Shown here one piece after another: positions 45,966 through 54,998 of a stretch of 59,764 bases of DNA. Within the stretch, counting starts at the first letter, position 1. Every line of letters begins with the position of its first letter. Below the pieces are notes generated by a model, which was not told the DNA's origin, did no database searches, and worked only from the letters and a program-made list of their open reading frames with translations. The translations under genes were made by a program, and so were the position numbers. This DNA is from Arthrobacter sp. E3 (lineage in GTDB: Bacteria; Actinomycetota; Actinomycetes; Actinomycetales; Micrococcaceae). Where the stretch lies: NCBI RefSeq assembly GCF_017353415.1, contig NZ_JAFMPX010000022.1:1-59764 (forward strand), given 5' to 3'.

Positions 45966-47672
45966 CTAGACGTCCAGCAGCCGTGTAGCACTCTGGCGTG
46001 CAAGCGCTGCCGCAACCAGACCGGCAAAGAGCGGGTGCGGCCGGGTGGGTCGCGAGCTCAACTCGGGGTGCGCCTGAGTGGAGACATAGTAAGGGTGCAC
46101 GTCACGCGGAAGCTCAACATACTCAACGAGCTTGCCGTCGGGAGAGGTGCCGGAGAACACCAGCCCTGCCGCAGCGATCTGTTCCCGGTATTTGTTGTTC
46201 ACCTCGTAGCGGTGGCGGTGCCGTTCGGCAACATCAGTGGTCCCATACGTTTCGGCAACCACTGAACCCGGGGTGAGCACGGCCGGGTACAGACCCAAGC
46301 GCATGGTCCCGCCAAGGTCTCCCCTGCCGGCCACGATGTCCTGCTGCTCTTCCATGGTGGCGATGACGGGATACTTGGGGTTTTCGTCAAACTCTGACGA
46401 GGACGCACCTTCAAGGCCCACCACATTGCGCGCGTATTCAATGACCATGGACTGCAAGCCCAGGCACAGCCCCAGCGTGGGGATCAGGTTTTCGCGAGCA
46501 AACTTCAGCGCACCGAGCTTGCCTTCGAGACCGCGGATGCCGAAGCCGCCGGGCACACAGATGGCGTCAATGTCTGCCAAGGCCACACGGGCCCCTGCCT
46601 CAGTGGCACAGTCATCGGAGGGAACCCAACGGATCTTCACCTTGGTGGCGTTGGCGAAACCTCCGGCCCGCAAAGCCTCCGTGACGGAAAGGTACGCGTC
46701 AGGCAGATCAATGTACTTACCAACCAAAGCGATCTCAATGTGGTGTGCCGGGTTGTGAACCACTTCAAGCAGCTTGTCCCACTTGGTCCAGTCAACGTCC
46801 TTGAAGGGCAAATCGAGGGCGCGGATGATGTAGGAGTCAAGGCCCTGGGCATGCAGCGTCTTGGGGATCTCGTAGATGCTGGGGGCGTCAGGGCAACCAA
46901 TGACGGCTTCAACATCCACATCGCAGGCGCGGCCAATCTTAGCGTGCATGGCTTCGGGCAGAACCCGGTCGGAGCGCAAAATGATGGCGTCGGGCTGAAT
47001 GCCCAGGGAGCGCAGCGCAGCAACTGAGTGCTGGGTTGGCTTGGTCTTCAGTTCCTGTGACGGGCCAATGTAGGGGACCAAAGAGACGTGCGCGAAGAAC
47101 ACGTTGTTGCGGCCCACGTCTTGGCGTACCTGGCGTGCCGACTCCAGGAACGGTTGGGACTCGATGTCGCCAACCGTGCCGCCAATTTCGGTGATGATCA
47201 CGTCGGGGGCGTTGGGGCCTTCGGCCGGCAGGCGCATGCGGCGCTTGATCTCATCGGTGATATGCGGGATGACCTGGACGGTGTCCCCCAAGTATTCACC
47301 GCGGCGTTCCTTGGCGATCACCGTTGAGTAGACCTGACCCGTTGTGACGTTGGCTGAGCCCTCAAGATTTTCATCCAGGAAACGCTCGTAATGGCCAATA
47401 TCCAGGTCGGTCTCGGCGCCGTCGTCTGTCACGAAGACTTCACCGTGCTGGAAGGGATTCATTGTGCCCGGATCCACGTTGAGATAGGGATCGAGCTTTT
47501 GCATTGTGACCGAGAGGCCGCGTGCCCGCAGCAGGTGACCGAGGCTGGAAGCCGTCAGACCCTTGCCGAGCGAGGACGCGACTCCGCCGGTGACGAAGAT
47601 GTGTTTGGTCGTCTTGGACTGACCACTGAACCGGGAATTTGATCGTTGCACCACGGAATTCGAGCCTATCAT
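45966..47672 (-). CDS. pyrG: CTP synthase
   Basis: 568 residues. Synthetase domain [17 protein letters not shown] with P-loop, [15 protein letters not shown], then a class I glutaminase with [11 protein letters not shown] and nucleophile Cys in TLGLCLGLQ. Converts UTP to CTP with glutamine nitrogen. ATG 47672 or GTG 47654/47651 are possible starts; none has a good ribosome site, and TATATT lies 11-16 bases before the ATG, which suggests a very short leader. Confidence 0.95.
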   Translation of the reverse strand: MIGSNSVVQRSNSRFSGQSKTTKHIFVTGGVASSLGKGLTASSLGHLLRARGLSVTMQKLDPYLNVDPGTMNPFQHGEVFVTDDGAETDLDIGHYERFLDENLEGSANVTTGQVYSTVIAKERRGEYLGDTVQVIPHITDEIKRRMRLPAEGPNAPDVIITEIGGTVGDIESQPFLESARQVRQDVGRNNVFFAHVSLVPYIGPSQELKTKPTQHSVAALRSLGIQPDAIILRSDRVLPEAMHAKIGRACDVDVEAVIGCPDAPSIYEIPKTLHAQGLDSYIIRALDLPFKDVDWTKWDKLLEVVHNPAHHIEIALVGKYIDLPDAYLSVTEALRAGGFANATKVKIRWVPSDDCATEAGARVALADIDAICVPGGFGIRGLEGKLGALKFARENLIPTLGLCLGLQSMVIEYARNVVGLEGASSSEFDENPKYPVIATMEEQQDIVAGRGDLGGTMRLGLYPAVLTPGSVVAETYGTTDVAERHRHRYEVNNKYREQIAAAGLVFSGTSPDGKLVEYVELPRDVHPYYVSTQAHPELSSRPTRPHPLFAGLVAAALARQSATRLLDV

Positions 47673-47682
47673 CTAATGAGTC

Positions 47683-47700
47683 AATATACGTTCGCGAACG
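47683..47700 (-). promoter_or_regulatory. pyrG promoter region with perfect 12-bp palindrome
   Basis: CGTTCGCGAACG (47689-47700) is a perfect palindrome immediately upstream of a TATATT -10 (minus strand, 47683-47688). It lies where a -35/operator would be for pyrG, between the recN stop and pyrG start. Its half-sites are in the reverse order to the actinobacterial LexA box. Protein unknown. Confidence 0.45.
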
Positions 47701-47732
47701 GCACCCAAATTTTGCATAACCGCCCCAAAATT

Positions 47733-49460
47733 TTAGTGGGTGGGACGCGCTGCCTGCGCCAACAATTCCTTGGCGTGGGCTTGCGCTGTCACTGAATCCT
47801 CCTGCCCTGCAAGCATTCGGGCCAGTTCCACAACCCGTTCCTCGTACGTCAAAACCCGCACATTGCTGGTGGTGATGCCTGTTGAGTTTTTGCTCACAGA
47901 ACTCTTGGTGACAAGGATGTGTTGGTCGGCAAATGCGGCCACCTGCGGCAGGTGGGTCACCACTAAAACTTGCACGTGTTCGGCCAGCATCGCCAGCCTG
48001 CGCCCAATTTCCACAGCCGCCTTACCACCCACACCTGAGTCAACTTCGTCGAACACGAACGTGGGAACGGGGTCGACGGCGGCCAGCACCACTTCCAGCG
48101 CCAGCATCACCCGTGACAGCTCACCACCGGAGGCCCCCTTGCCCAGCGGACGCGGCAGGGCACCAGCGTGGGGTGCCAGCAGGAACGCAATGTCATCTTG
48201 GCCGTGCACGGTGCGTTCCGTCGCAGAGATCTCAATGACAAGCTTGGCATCGGGCATCGCCAGTGCCTTCAACTCGGAACTGACGGCCTTGGCCAACTTC
48301 TCCGCTGCCTTGCGGCGTGCAGCCGTCAGCTGGTCCGCCAACCCGCCCAGTTCCGCGAGGGCAGCGGATTCTGCAGCTTCAAGGCTTTCAATCCGGCCGG
48401 AGTCGTCGCTGAGCTCGGTCAGGCGGACCCTGGCGGCGTCCGCCCACTCGATGACCTCATCAATGCTGGGTGCGTATTTGCGCACCAGAACGGCCAGTTC
48501 ACCGCGCCTGTCCTCCACCTCGGCCAGCCGACCGGGCCCCTCTGAATCCAGGGAGGTGGCGTAGCTGGCAAGGTCCCTGGCAATGTCAGCGAGCAAATAG
48601 CCAACTTCGGAGAGCCGCTTGGTGGTTTGTCCCAGCTCCTCGTCACTGTCGGCCACCGTTTCCACGAGCCGCTTGGCCGTATCCACGAGAGTTGCTGCGT
48701 CGATGCCGTCGCCGTAGTCAGCGGCACTGAGGGCTTCGTGGGCTCCCAAGGTCGCTTTGCGCAGTTCCTCCACGTTGCCCAGTTTCACGGCCTGGGCCTT
48801 GAGCATCTCGTCTTCAGCCTCCAACGGTTCCACGGCATCGATTTCAGCCAGCGCCGTGGTCAATGCCTCGGCTTCACGCAACCGTTCCCTACTCGCCGAT
48901 CGCAACTGCGCCAGCTCGGCCCGGGTAGCACGCCACTGCTCAAACACTCCCCTATAAGCCTGCTGCGTGGCGGAAAATCCCTTGTGTGCCTCGGCGGCAA
49001 ACTTATCCAGGGCGACGCGTTGCGCCGAGGGGTTCTTCAACCGGATCTGGTCCGACTGCCCATGCACGGCAACCAAGGCCTCCCCCAGTTCGTTGAGCAC
49101 CCCGATGGGAGCGCTGCGTCCGCCCACATGGGCCCGGCTGCGCCCGTCAGCACTGACGGTGCGGGCCAGAATGAGCTGCGCTCCGCCGTCGAACTCGTCA
49201 ACCTCGGCACCTGCTTCCAGCGCACGCACCAGGGCAGGGTGCCCGGCGGGAAGCGTCAATGTAGCTTCGGCTGAGGCAGTCTTTGCTCCGTTGCGCACCG
49301 CGCCGGCGTCGGCCCTGTTGCCCAGCAGAAGCCCGACGGCGGTCACCACCATGGTCTTTCCAGCACCGGTTTCGCCGCTGACGACGCTCAGGCCCGGACC
49401 CAACGGGAGTGTTGACTCCGAGATGACGCCCAAGTCCCGGATGCGGATTTCTTCAATCAC
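47733..49460 (-). CDS. recN: DNA repair ATPase RecN
   Basis: 575 residues, SMC-like. Walker A SGETGAGKTMVV, HGQSDQIRLKNPSAQR, a coiled coil over about residues 155-390, ABC signature GASGGELSRVMLAL and Walker B FVFDEVDSGVGG. Acts in double-strand-break repair. ATG 49460 overlaps the nadK stop (ATGA). Confidence 0.96.
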   Translation of the reverse strand: MIEEIRIRDLGVISESTLPLGPGLSVVSGETGAGKTMVVTAVGLLLGNRADAGAVRNGAKTASAEATLTLPAGHPALVRALEAGAEVDEFDGGAQLILARTVSADGRSRAHVGGRSAPIGVLNELGEALVAVHGQSDQIRLKNPSAQRVALDKFAAEAHKGFSATQQAYRGVFEQWRATRAELAQLRSASRERLREAEALTTALAEIDAVEPLEAEDEMLKAQAVKLGNVEELRKATLGAHEALSAADYGDGIDAATLVDTAKRLVETVADSDEELGQTTKRLSEVGYLLADIARDLASYATSLDSEGPGRLAEVEDRRGELAVLVRKYAPSIDEVIEWADAARVRLTELSDDSGRIESLEAAESAALAELGGLADQLTAARRKAAEKLAKAVSSELKALAMPDAKLVIEISATERTVHGQDDIAFLLAPHAGALPRPLGKGASGGELSRVMLALEVVLAAVDPVPTFVFDEVDSGVGGKAAVEIGRRLAMLAEHVQVLVVTHLPQVAAFADQHILVTKSSVSKNSTGITTSNVRVLTYEERVVELARMLAGQEDSVTAQAHAKELLAQAARPTH

Positions 49461-50533
49461 GCCGGGTCCTCCCCGTAAAACGCCGTGGTGCCGGAGTAGG
49501 AGCTTTCCTGCGGCGGAATCCTCAGATCCGGCAGTGGCGGCATGTCACTGTGGGGCCGGCCTTCCAGCGGGTACTTTGGCCTGGGTGTCTTAATGATGGG
49601 CAGCTGTGTGGTGGGCGGCTCCGCCACTTCCACCGATGGTCCGCGCCAGCCTTGGACGGGCAGTTCAAATTTGCGGACCAGCCGTTCGGAAAATGTTGAC
49701 AGCTGCGTTCTTGCCAGCTTGACCGGCTTATCGGAACGGGACACCTCGATGCGTGCGCCGGGCAACAGATCCACGGTTCGCCGGCCGTCGCACCAGATCA
49801 CGCCGTAGGCGCCGTTGCGGGTGAGCACTTCCACAGCCAGGGTGGATGTCGGGGAAACCACCAGTGGCTTGGCAAAGAGTGCGTGGGCGCTGATGGGCAC
49901 CATCAGCAAAGCTTCAACGCCGGGCCAGACCACGGGGCCGCCGGCGGAAAACGCGTAGGCAGTGGAACCGGTGGGCGTAGCCATGACCACCCCGTCGCAC
50001 CCGTAGGACGTCAAAGGGCGTCCGTCCACTTCCGTCACCACCTCGATCATGCGTTCGCGGTTGCCCTTTTCCACGGCCACTTCATTCAAGGCCCAGGTGT
50101 GCGCCACGACTTTGCCGGCAACGCGCACCATGACATCGAGGCACATGCGTTCCTCCACGGAATACTTGCGCTCGACGACGGCTGCAACGGTCTGGATGAG
50201 CTCTTCGCGTTCGCTTTCGGCCAGGAACCCCACATGCCCCAGGTTGACACCGAGCAGCGGGACGTCATAGTCGCGGACGATTTCAGCGGCACGCAGAATG
50301 GTTCCGTCACCGCCGAGCACCATGACAAGCTCGATGTCTGCCAAGGTGACGTCTTGGCCAAGGACTTCCATTTTGACGCTGGAGACGCCCAGATAACCTG
50401 TCATGTCCACCAGTTCTTCGGCGTACATGACGGGGACAATGTTGTTTGCATGAAGTTCAACGCACGCCTCGAGGGCGGCAAGCATCGACTCTTCACGGCC
50501 GGTGTGGGCCAGAATCAAGACGCGCCGTGTCAT
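49457..50533 (-). CDS. nadK: NAD kinase
   Basis: 358 residues. GGDGT motif in VLGGDGTILRAAE, NLGHVGFLAE, NEVAVEKGNRERM and GCDGVVMATPTGSTAYAFSA are diagnostic. The last 60 or so residues are a Pro-rich extension beyond the fold. GAGGAAA lies seven bases before ATG 50533. Makes NADP in the cytosol. Confidence 0.96.
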   Translation of the reverse strand: MTRRVLILAHTGREESMLAALEACVELHANNIVPVMYAEELVDMTGYLGVSSVKMEVLGQDVTLADIELVMVLGGDGTILRAAEIVRDYDVPLLGVNLGHVGFLAESEREELIQTVAAVVERKYSVEERMCLDVMVRVAGKVVAHTWALNEVAVEKGNRERMIEVVTEVDGRPLTSYGCDGVVMATPTGSTAYAFSAGGPVVWPGVEALLMVPISAHALFAKPLVVSPTSTLAVEVLTRNGAYGVIWCDGRRTVDLLPGARIEVSRSDKPVKLARTQLSTFSERLVRKFELPVQGWRGPSVEVAEPPTTQLPIIKTPRPKYPLEGRPHSDMPPLPDLRIPPQESSYSGTTAFYGEDPA

Positions 50534-50633
50534 GTGCTGTTTCCTCTTCGCTTGGTTTCAGTTCCAGGTGCACCCGGCCCGCCCGTCTCAGAGCTGCTTG
50601 TCCTGCGAACTTCGCGGACGGGTCGTGTGCGCT

Positions 50634-51440
50634 TTAGGGCCAGAGCCGGGCCAACAGCTTCTCCACGGCACGCCCCTGTTCTTCGATCTTAGGCGCAGGG
50701 CCCGACACAACACGCTTGGCGAGTAGAAAATACTCAACATTTCCGTCTTGTCCGGGGAGGGCACTGGTGCCGATGTCCTGCAGGGCGAGCCCGTTTGCAA
50801 CTGCCGCCGACGCCACCAAGGCGACAGCCCGGCGTCGTTCATTCTCACTGCTCACGACTCCGGTGCGGGCCAGACGCTCCCTGCCCACCTCAAACTGGGG
50901 CTTCACCATCAACAGCAGCTCCCCGCCGACCTGTGTGGCCAGGGCAAGCGGTGTCATGACAAGGGTGAGGGAAATGAAGGAGAGGTCACACACGGTCAGC
51001 TCTGCCGGCCCGCCGATGTCCTCCGCACTCATGTAGCGAATATTCAGGCCCTCGTGGACGTCCACACGGGGGTCGTGGCGCAGGGATTCCACCAGCTGGC
51101 CATGCCCCACATCCACGGCCACCACACGTGCAGCACCGTTGCGGAGCAGCACGTCCGTGAAGCCGCCGGTGGATGCGCCGGCGTCAAGGCAGCGTTTCCC
51201 AGCCACTGTGACCTGTGGGAAATGTGCCAGGGCACCGGCCAGCTTGTGCCCGGCGCGTGAGACGTAGTCCTCTTCGTGGCCCGGCAGAAGTTCGACGGCG
51301 GTGCCCGACACCACCGCTTGGGCCGCCTTCACGGCGGGGACCCCTTCCACTGTGACCCGGCCGGCCTTGATGAGGGTGGCCGCCACAGTGCGCGAGCGGG
51401 CCAGCCCGCGGTTGACCAGTTCCTGGTCAAGGCGGCTCAC
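50634..51440 (-). CDS. tlyA: TlyA family rRNA 2'-O-methyltransferase
   Basis: 268 residues. N-terminal S4 domain (RLDQELVNRGLARSRTVAAT) and Rossmann methyltransferase domain with CLDAGASTGGFTDVLLRNGA as SAM motif and KPQFEVGRE late. In Mycobacterium TlyA methylates 16S C1409 and 23S C1920 and sets capreomycin sensitivity. GTG 51440 overlaps the preceding small gene's stop. Confidence 0.94.
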   Translation of the reverse strand: MSRLDQELVNRGLARSRTVAATLIKAGRVTVEGVPAVKAAQAVVSGTAVELLPGHEEDYVSRAGHKLAGALAHFPQVTVAGKRCLDAGASTGGFTDVLLRNGAARVVAVDVGHGQLVESLRHDPRVDVHEGLNIRYMSAEDIGGPAELTVCDLSFISLTLVMTPLALATQVGGELLLMVKPQFEVGRERLARTGVVSSENERRRAVALVASAAVANGLALQDIGTSALPGQDGNVEYFLLAKRVVSGPAPKIEEQGRAVEKLLARLWP

Positions 51441-51643
51441 GAGGCGTCCCCGCGCAGCGCGGCTATGGGGTCCGCGTCCAGCTCACGTTCGAGCCCTTCG
51501 AGGACCTGCGTGTACCGCGCCTTATGCTCACTGGCCGGCAAGTGCACTGTTTGCGCAGCCAGCGCCACGAGGGCATCCACTGCTGGATCCCCCGTGGGTT
51601 GGCTGGGTGCTTGGCTTCGCAACTGGTCTTCGTTCGCTGTCAT
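51437..51643 (-). CDS. Small conserved protein between HAD-IIA and tlyA
   Basis: 68 residues starting MTANEDQLRSQAPSQ, with a helical, acidic C-terminal half (VDALVALAAQTVHLPASEHK). Overlaps both neighbours by four bases (ATGA before, GTGA after), so it is a genuine coupled gene. A small protein occupies the same place in mycobacteria. Function unknown. Confidence 0.8.
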   Translation of the reverse strand: MTANEDQLRSQAPSQPTGDPAVDALVALAAQTVHLPASEHKARYTQVLEGLERELDADPIAALRGDAS

Positions 51644-52650
51644 GGCAGTTCGGTGTGCCAGACCAGGCCTGGTGCCGTTGCCTGGTCGGTGTCCGGTACC
51701 GCTGCCCACCATGCGGCGCAGGCGGCACGCCAGGAATCGGAGTCTTCGGGGTTACCGGCAATGTGCACCGTCTGCTCGCCGGTGCTGTCCGTCGTTGTGC
51801 GCGCGGCAGCGGCACCACAGGTGACGGTGCCGCCGTCGAACGTCACATCTGGATAAGCCGTAAACAGCTGCGCCATGGAGTCAATGATGAAAGTGGGCCG
51901 CTGCGCGGTGCAGGACCGCAGCGCTGCTTCCGCTGAATCGACACCCGTTAGCACCAGCGCCGTCGCCATGCCTGCGTTGTTGCCACCGAGGATGTCGGTG
52001 TCGAGCCTGTCGCCCACCACCAGCGGTGCTTTTGCTCCCAACCGACTGGCAGCCGTGTGGAAGAGCGGCGCCTCTGGTTTGCCGGCCACCAGCGGGTCAT
52101 GCCCGACGGCGGTGCGCACCGCAGCAACCAACGTCCCGTTGCCGGGGGCAATCCCCCGGTCCTGCGGGATGGTCATGTCGGTGTTGGTGGCAATCCACAG
52201 CGCGCCGCCCTTGATGGCGAACGTGGCCTCGGCCAGGTCCCGCCATCCCAACTCTGGGTCAAATCCTTGAATTACGGCATCCGGAGCGTCAGCGGCACCG
52301 TCAACGACGGCCATGCCCAACGCCTGCACCTCCTGCGCCAGTGCTGTACTGCCCGTAACCAGGACCTTGCTGCCCTGAGGCAACTTTTGAGCCAGCAGGG
52401 CAGCGCCCGCCTGGGCGGAGCTGACCACTTGGTCGTCGTCCGCCGGGGCACCCAGCTCACGCAGGTGTGCTGCGATCTTGGCAGGCGTTCGTGAAGCGTT
52501 ATTCGTGACGTACGCCAGCTTCACGTTGACGTCGGCAAGCTTGTTCAACGCTTCCACGGCACCGGGAATGGCGGCTGGACCGGCGTAGACAACGCCGTCC
52601 AGATCCGCCAAAACCGCATCAAAGCCACTGATCAAGGGACTAGCTCTCAC
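51640..52650 (-). CDS. HAD-IIA family phosphatase (NagD/PGP-like)
   Basis: 336 residues. Motif I LADLDGVVYAGPAAIPGA, the type-IIA cap with YVTNNASRTP, and motif IV VVGDRLDTDILGGNNAGM. Resembles p-nitrophenyl/phosphoglycolate phosphatases. GTG 52650 overlaps the previous stop by 11 bases; TTG 52636 is an alternative. The longer frame upstream is Thr/Pro-rich read-through of the neighbour. The C-terminal 70 residues are an extra domain. Confidence 0.87.
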   Translation of the reverse strand: MRASPLISGFDAVLADLDGVVYAGPAAIPGAVEALNKLADVNVKLAYVTNNASRTPAKIAAHLRELGAPADDDQVVSSAQAGAALLAQKLPQGSKVLVTGSTALAQEVQALGMAVVDGAADAPDAVIQGFDPELGWRDLAEATFAIKGGALWIATNTDMTIPQDRGIAPGNGTLVAAVRTAVGHDPLVAGKPEAPLFHTAASRLGAKAPLVVGDRLDTDILGGNNAGMATALVLTGVDSAEAALRSCTAQRPTFIIDSMAQLFTAYPDVTFDGGTVTCGAAAARTTTDSTGEQTVHIAGNPEDSDSWRAACAAWWAAVPDTDQATAPGLVWHTELP

Positions 52651-54235
52651 TGTGGTTGAACTCGCCGGAATCCTCGCCTTCGGAGGGGTGGGAGTGGTTG
52701 TCGTCCTCAGTGCTGTCTTCGTCGGCGCTGTCTTCTTCGGCGCTGTCGGCATCTGACTCGGCGTCGTCGGACTCAAAGTGGGAAGACTCGGCGTCGTCGA
52801 TGTTCTGTTCGTCCTGCTCTGCGTCACCTGAGGTGAGTTCGGCAGCTGCCAGGGTGGCGTCGTCGTTCGTGGCAGGAGCGGTGGCCGGAGCCATCACGTC
52901 CGCTACACGCACGCGGGGGGATTCCAAGGGGATGTCCTCATCGTCGCCCAGGTCGATGATGATCTGGTCCATGCCTTCGTCAACGCCGAGGGCTTCCTCT
53001 GCAACCAACGCCTGACGCTCCCACGTCTTCGCTTCGTCCTTGCGGTCAGCGGCACGCAGCACCATGCCGTAGGCACGGAACAGGCGCGGACTGAAGGAGA
53101 ACGCACGGTTCATGTCCAGCTGCGGGATTTCCAGCGCTGACAGTGCCGCTTCCATCTCGCCCAAGTCACCGCGTGCCCCGGATTCAACAATGGCCAATTC
53201 GACCTTGCCGGCGGTGTCCAAGGTTTCGGCATCTTCGGAGTTGATCAGTTCCAGTGCGCGGTCCGGACGGCCCAGGCCGCGTTCGCAGTCGGCCATGAGC
53301 GGCAAGTGCGCGTTGGATCCGCTGATGCGGCGGAAGGTGCGCAGTTCACGCAACGCTTCGCCGTACTTGCCGGCGGCATAGGCCGTCATGGCCACAGCTT
53401 CACGAACACAGGCCAAGCGGCCACCACGGCGGCTGGCAGCGAGTGCGTGTTCGAAGGCAAGCTCCGGTTCGAAGTCGATCAACCGGCCTGCCATGACGAG
53501 GTGCTTGGAGACCCACTCGTTGTTGCGTGAGTCAAGGATCCGCAGCTGGGCGCGGGTTACCTTGTCCAGTTCTTCACCAGTGACGTCTGCATCAATGTGG
53601 GGTGAACGTTCCCGGTCGGGACGGTTGGAGCTGCGCAGATCGCCGGCATTGCGCACCGGTGCCGTGCGGGGTCCGCGGTCTTCGCGTGCACCGTGGCTCG
53701 GGCGGTCGTTACCGGGGCGGTCTCCACCGGAGCGGGCCGGACGGTCATCACGGTTGCCATAGGAAGGACGTGAGTCGCGGTCGCCTGAAGGGCGTCCACC
53801 CTGGCCACCACGGTTGTCGCGGTCACCATAAGAGGGGCGTGCATCGCGGTTACCGTAGGGGCGGTCTCCACCGGAGCGAGCCGGACGGTCATCACGGTTA
53901 CCGTAGGAAGGACGTGAATCACGGTCGCCTGAAGGGCGCCCACCCTGGCCACCACGGTTATCGCGGTCACCATAAGAAGGGCGTGCATCGCGGTTACCGT
54001 AGGGGCGGTCTCCACCCGAGCGAGCCGGACGGTCATCACGGTTACCGTAGGAAGGACGTGAATCACGGTCGCCTGAAGGGCGCCCACCCTGGCCACCACG
54101 GTTATCGCGGTCACTGTACGGACGTGCCTGCTGGCGGTCGTTTGTTGCTGGACGCTCAGCGTAGGGCCGGCCGTTGCCACCGTTGTCCTTGTCACGAGAG
54201 TTATTCTCGTGCTTTCCTTCGTAATGCTCAGCCAT
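52640..54235 (-). CDS. TPR-like protein with RG/RD-rich repeat N terminus
   Basis: 531 residues. Residues 1-185 or so are disordered, rich in Arg, Gly, Asp and Tyr, with three near-identical 48-residue units (DRDNRGGQGGRPSGDRDS...). A helical TPR-like domain follows (about 215-420: AFEHALAASRRGGRLACVRE, KYGEALRELRTFRRISGSN). The C terminus is an extremely acidic tail of Asp/Glu/Ser. An RGG-like basic head with an acidic tail suggests RNA or ribosome association (inference). ATG 54235 has AGGAG six bases before it. Confidence 0.8.
   Translation of the reverse strand: MAEHYEGKHENNSRDKDNGGNGRPYAERPATNDRQQARPYSDRDNRGGQGGRPSGDRDSRPSYGNRDDRPARSGGDRPYGNRDARPSYGDRDNRGGQGGRPSGDRDSRPSYGNRDDRPARSGGDRPYGNRDARPSYGDRDNRGGQGGRPSGDRDSRPSYGNRDDRPARSGGDRPGNDRPSHGAREDRGPRTAPVRNAGDLRSSNRPDRERSPHIDADVTGEELDKVTRAQLRILDSRNNEWVSKHLVMAGRLIDFEPELAFEHALAASRRGGRLACVREAVAMTAYAAGKYGEALRELRTFRRISGSNAHLPLMADCERGLGRPDRALELINSEDAETLDTAGKVELAIVESGARGDLGEMEAALSALEIPQLDMNRAFSFSPRLFRAYGMVLRAADRKDEAKTWERQALVAEEALGVDEGMDQIIIDLGDDEDIPLESPRVRVADVMAPATAPATNDDATLAAAELTSGDAEQDEQNIDDAESSHFESDDAESDADSAEEDSADEDSTEDDNHSHPSEGEDSGEFNHSES
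53716..54118. repeat. 144-bp in-frame tandem repeat, about 2.8 copies
   Basis: Almost identical DNA copies encode the 48-residue RG/RD unit of the TPR-like protein. The middle and right copies differ at only a few bases, so the array is recent or homogenised. It would be prone to copy-number change. Confidence 0.85.
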
Positions 54236-54340
54236 GTCGACTCCTAAACCTATGAGCGCACTAACTGGCACAGTAACAGCCGCTCTTCACTATTGATCTT
54301 CTACTGCAAAAACCTCGGACCGAATCGTCCACACTACAGT

Positions 54341-54832
54341 CTAGTCGAGCGCAGGCACGCCACCCATGAATCTGGCGTATCTAGCCAAGATGAGTGGCCA
54401 ATCACAGTACTTCTCGTACTGCTGCAGGCCAACGTTCCCCGCAGCCCAGCCGTCATGAGTGAGCGATACGGTAGTGGAGCCATCATCATTTGTGGCGAAG
54501 TCCACATGCACAACAGTGGGAGAGAGCCGATCGCCGTCCATCTGCCACCTCATGTCCAAGGACGATGGGGCATCCCATCCTTGAACCTCACCCCACAAGA
54601 CGTGCTCCCCTGTAAATGCATCCTCCAAAAGGACACCGTTCTCGAATCCGTCATGAGCTTCGGCTCCGAATTTACTGTGTGTTTCCATTGGCCACCACAA
54701 ATGAATCCCGTCAGTAAAGCCGCCAAACGCTTCAGCGAGTGGTACAGGCACAACAACAACCGCATGCCTCGCCGCATGGACCGTCTGATCCTCAGGAAGG
54801 TCTACAGCGGCGTGGGAAAACAAATTGGACAT
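54341..54832 (-). CDS. SRPBCC (AHSA1-like) domain protein
   Basis: 163 residues. The START-like fold is suggested by VPLAEAFGGFTDGIHLWWPM, the central WGEVQGWDAPSSLDMRW and the C-terminal helix VSLTHDGWAAGNVGLQQYEKY. Such proteins bind hydrophobic ligands or act as co-chaperones; ligand unknown. Only a weak ribosome site. The 165 bases to its right hold no gene that I can see. Confidence 0.8.
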   Translation of the reverse strand: MSNLFSHAAVDLPEDQTVHAARHAVVVVPVPLAEAFGGFTDGIHLWWPMETHSKFGAEAHDGFENGVLLEDAFTGEHVLWGEVQGWDAPSSLDMRWQMDGDRLSPTVVHVDFATNDDGSTTVSLTHDGWAAGNVGLQQYEKYCDWPLILARYARFMGGVPALD

Positions 54833-54998
54833 GCATCAATCCTAATTGGCGACAACCACGAGTACATCACCCAGAATCAAACCCACTTGCATCAGTGCGT
54901 GCATCGAATCGACCAGAGAACCAACTTCTTGACGTCCATAACAACGCGACCATATCATCTGGGGTAGGAACCCAACTTTCCAGTCCGTGGGGCCACCA

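Noticed and set aside
47689-47700. LexA/SOS box before pyrG or for recN
   Set aside because: The actinobacterial SOS box is CGAAC-N4-GTTCG; here the halves are in the opposite order with no spacer.
53716-54118. Possible CRISPR array
   Set aside because: Direct 144-bp in-frame repeats without unique spacers inside an open reading frame; no cas genes in the window.
53602-54255. Gly/His/Arg repeat protein on the plus strand
   Set aside because: Antisense reading of the repeat head of the TPR-like gene; the minus-strand frame has a good start and a domain.
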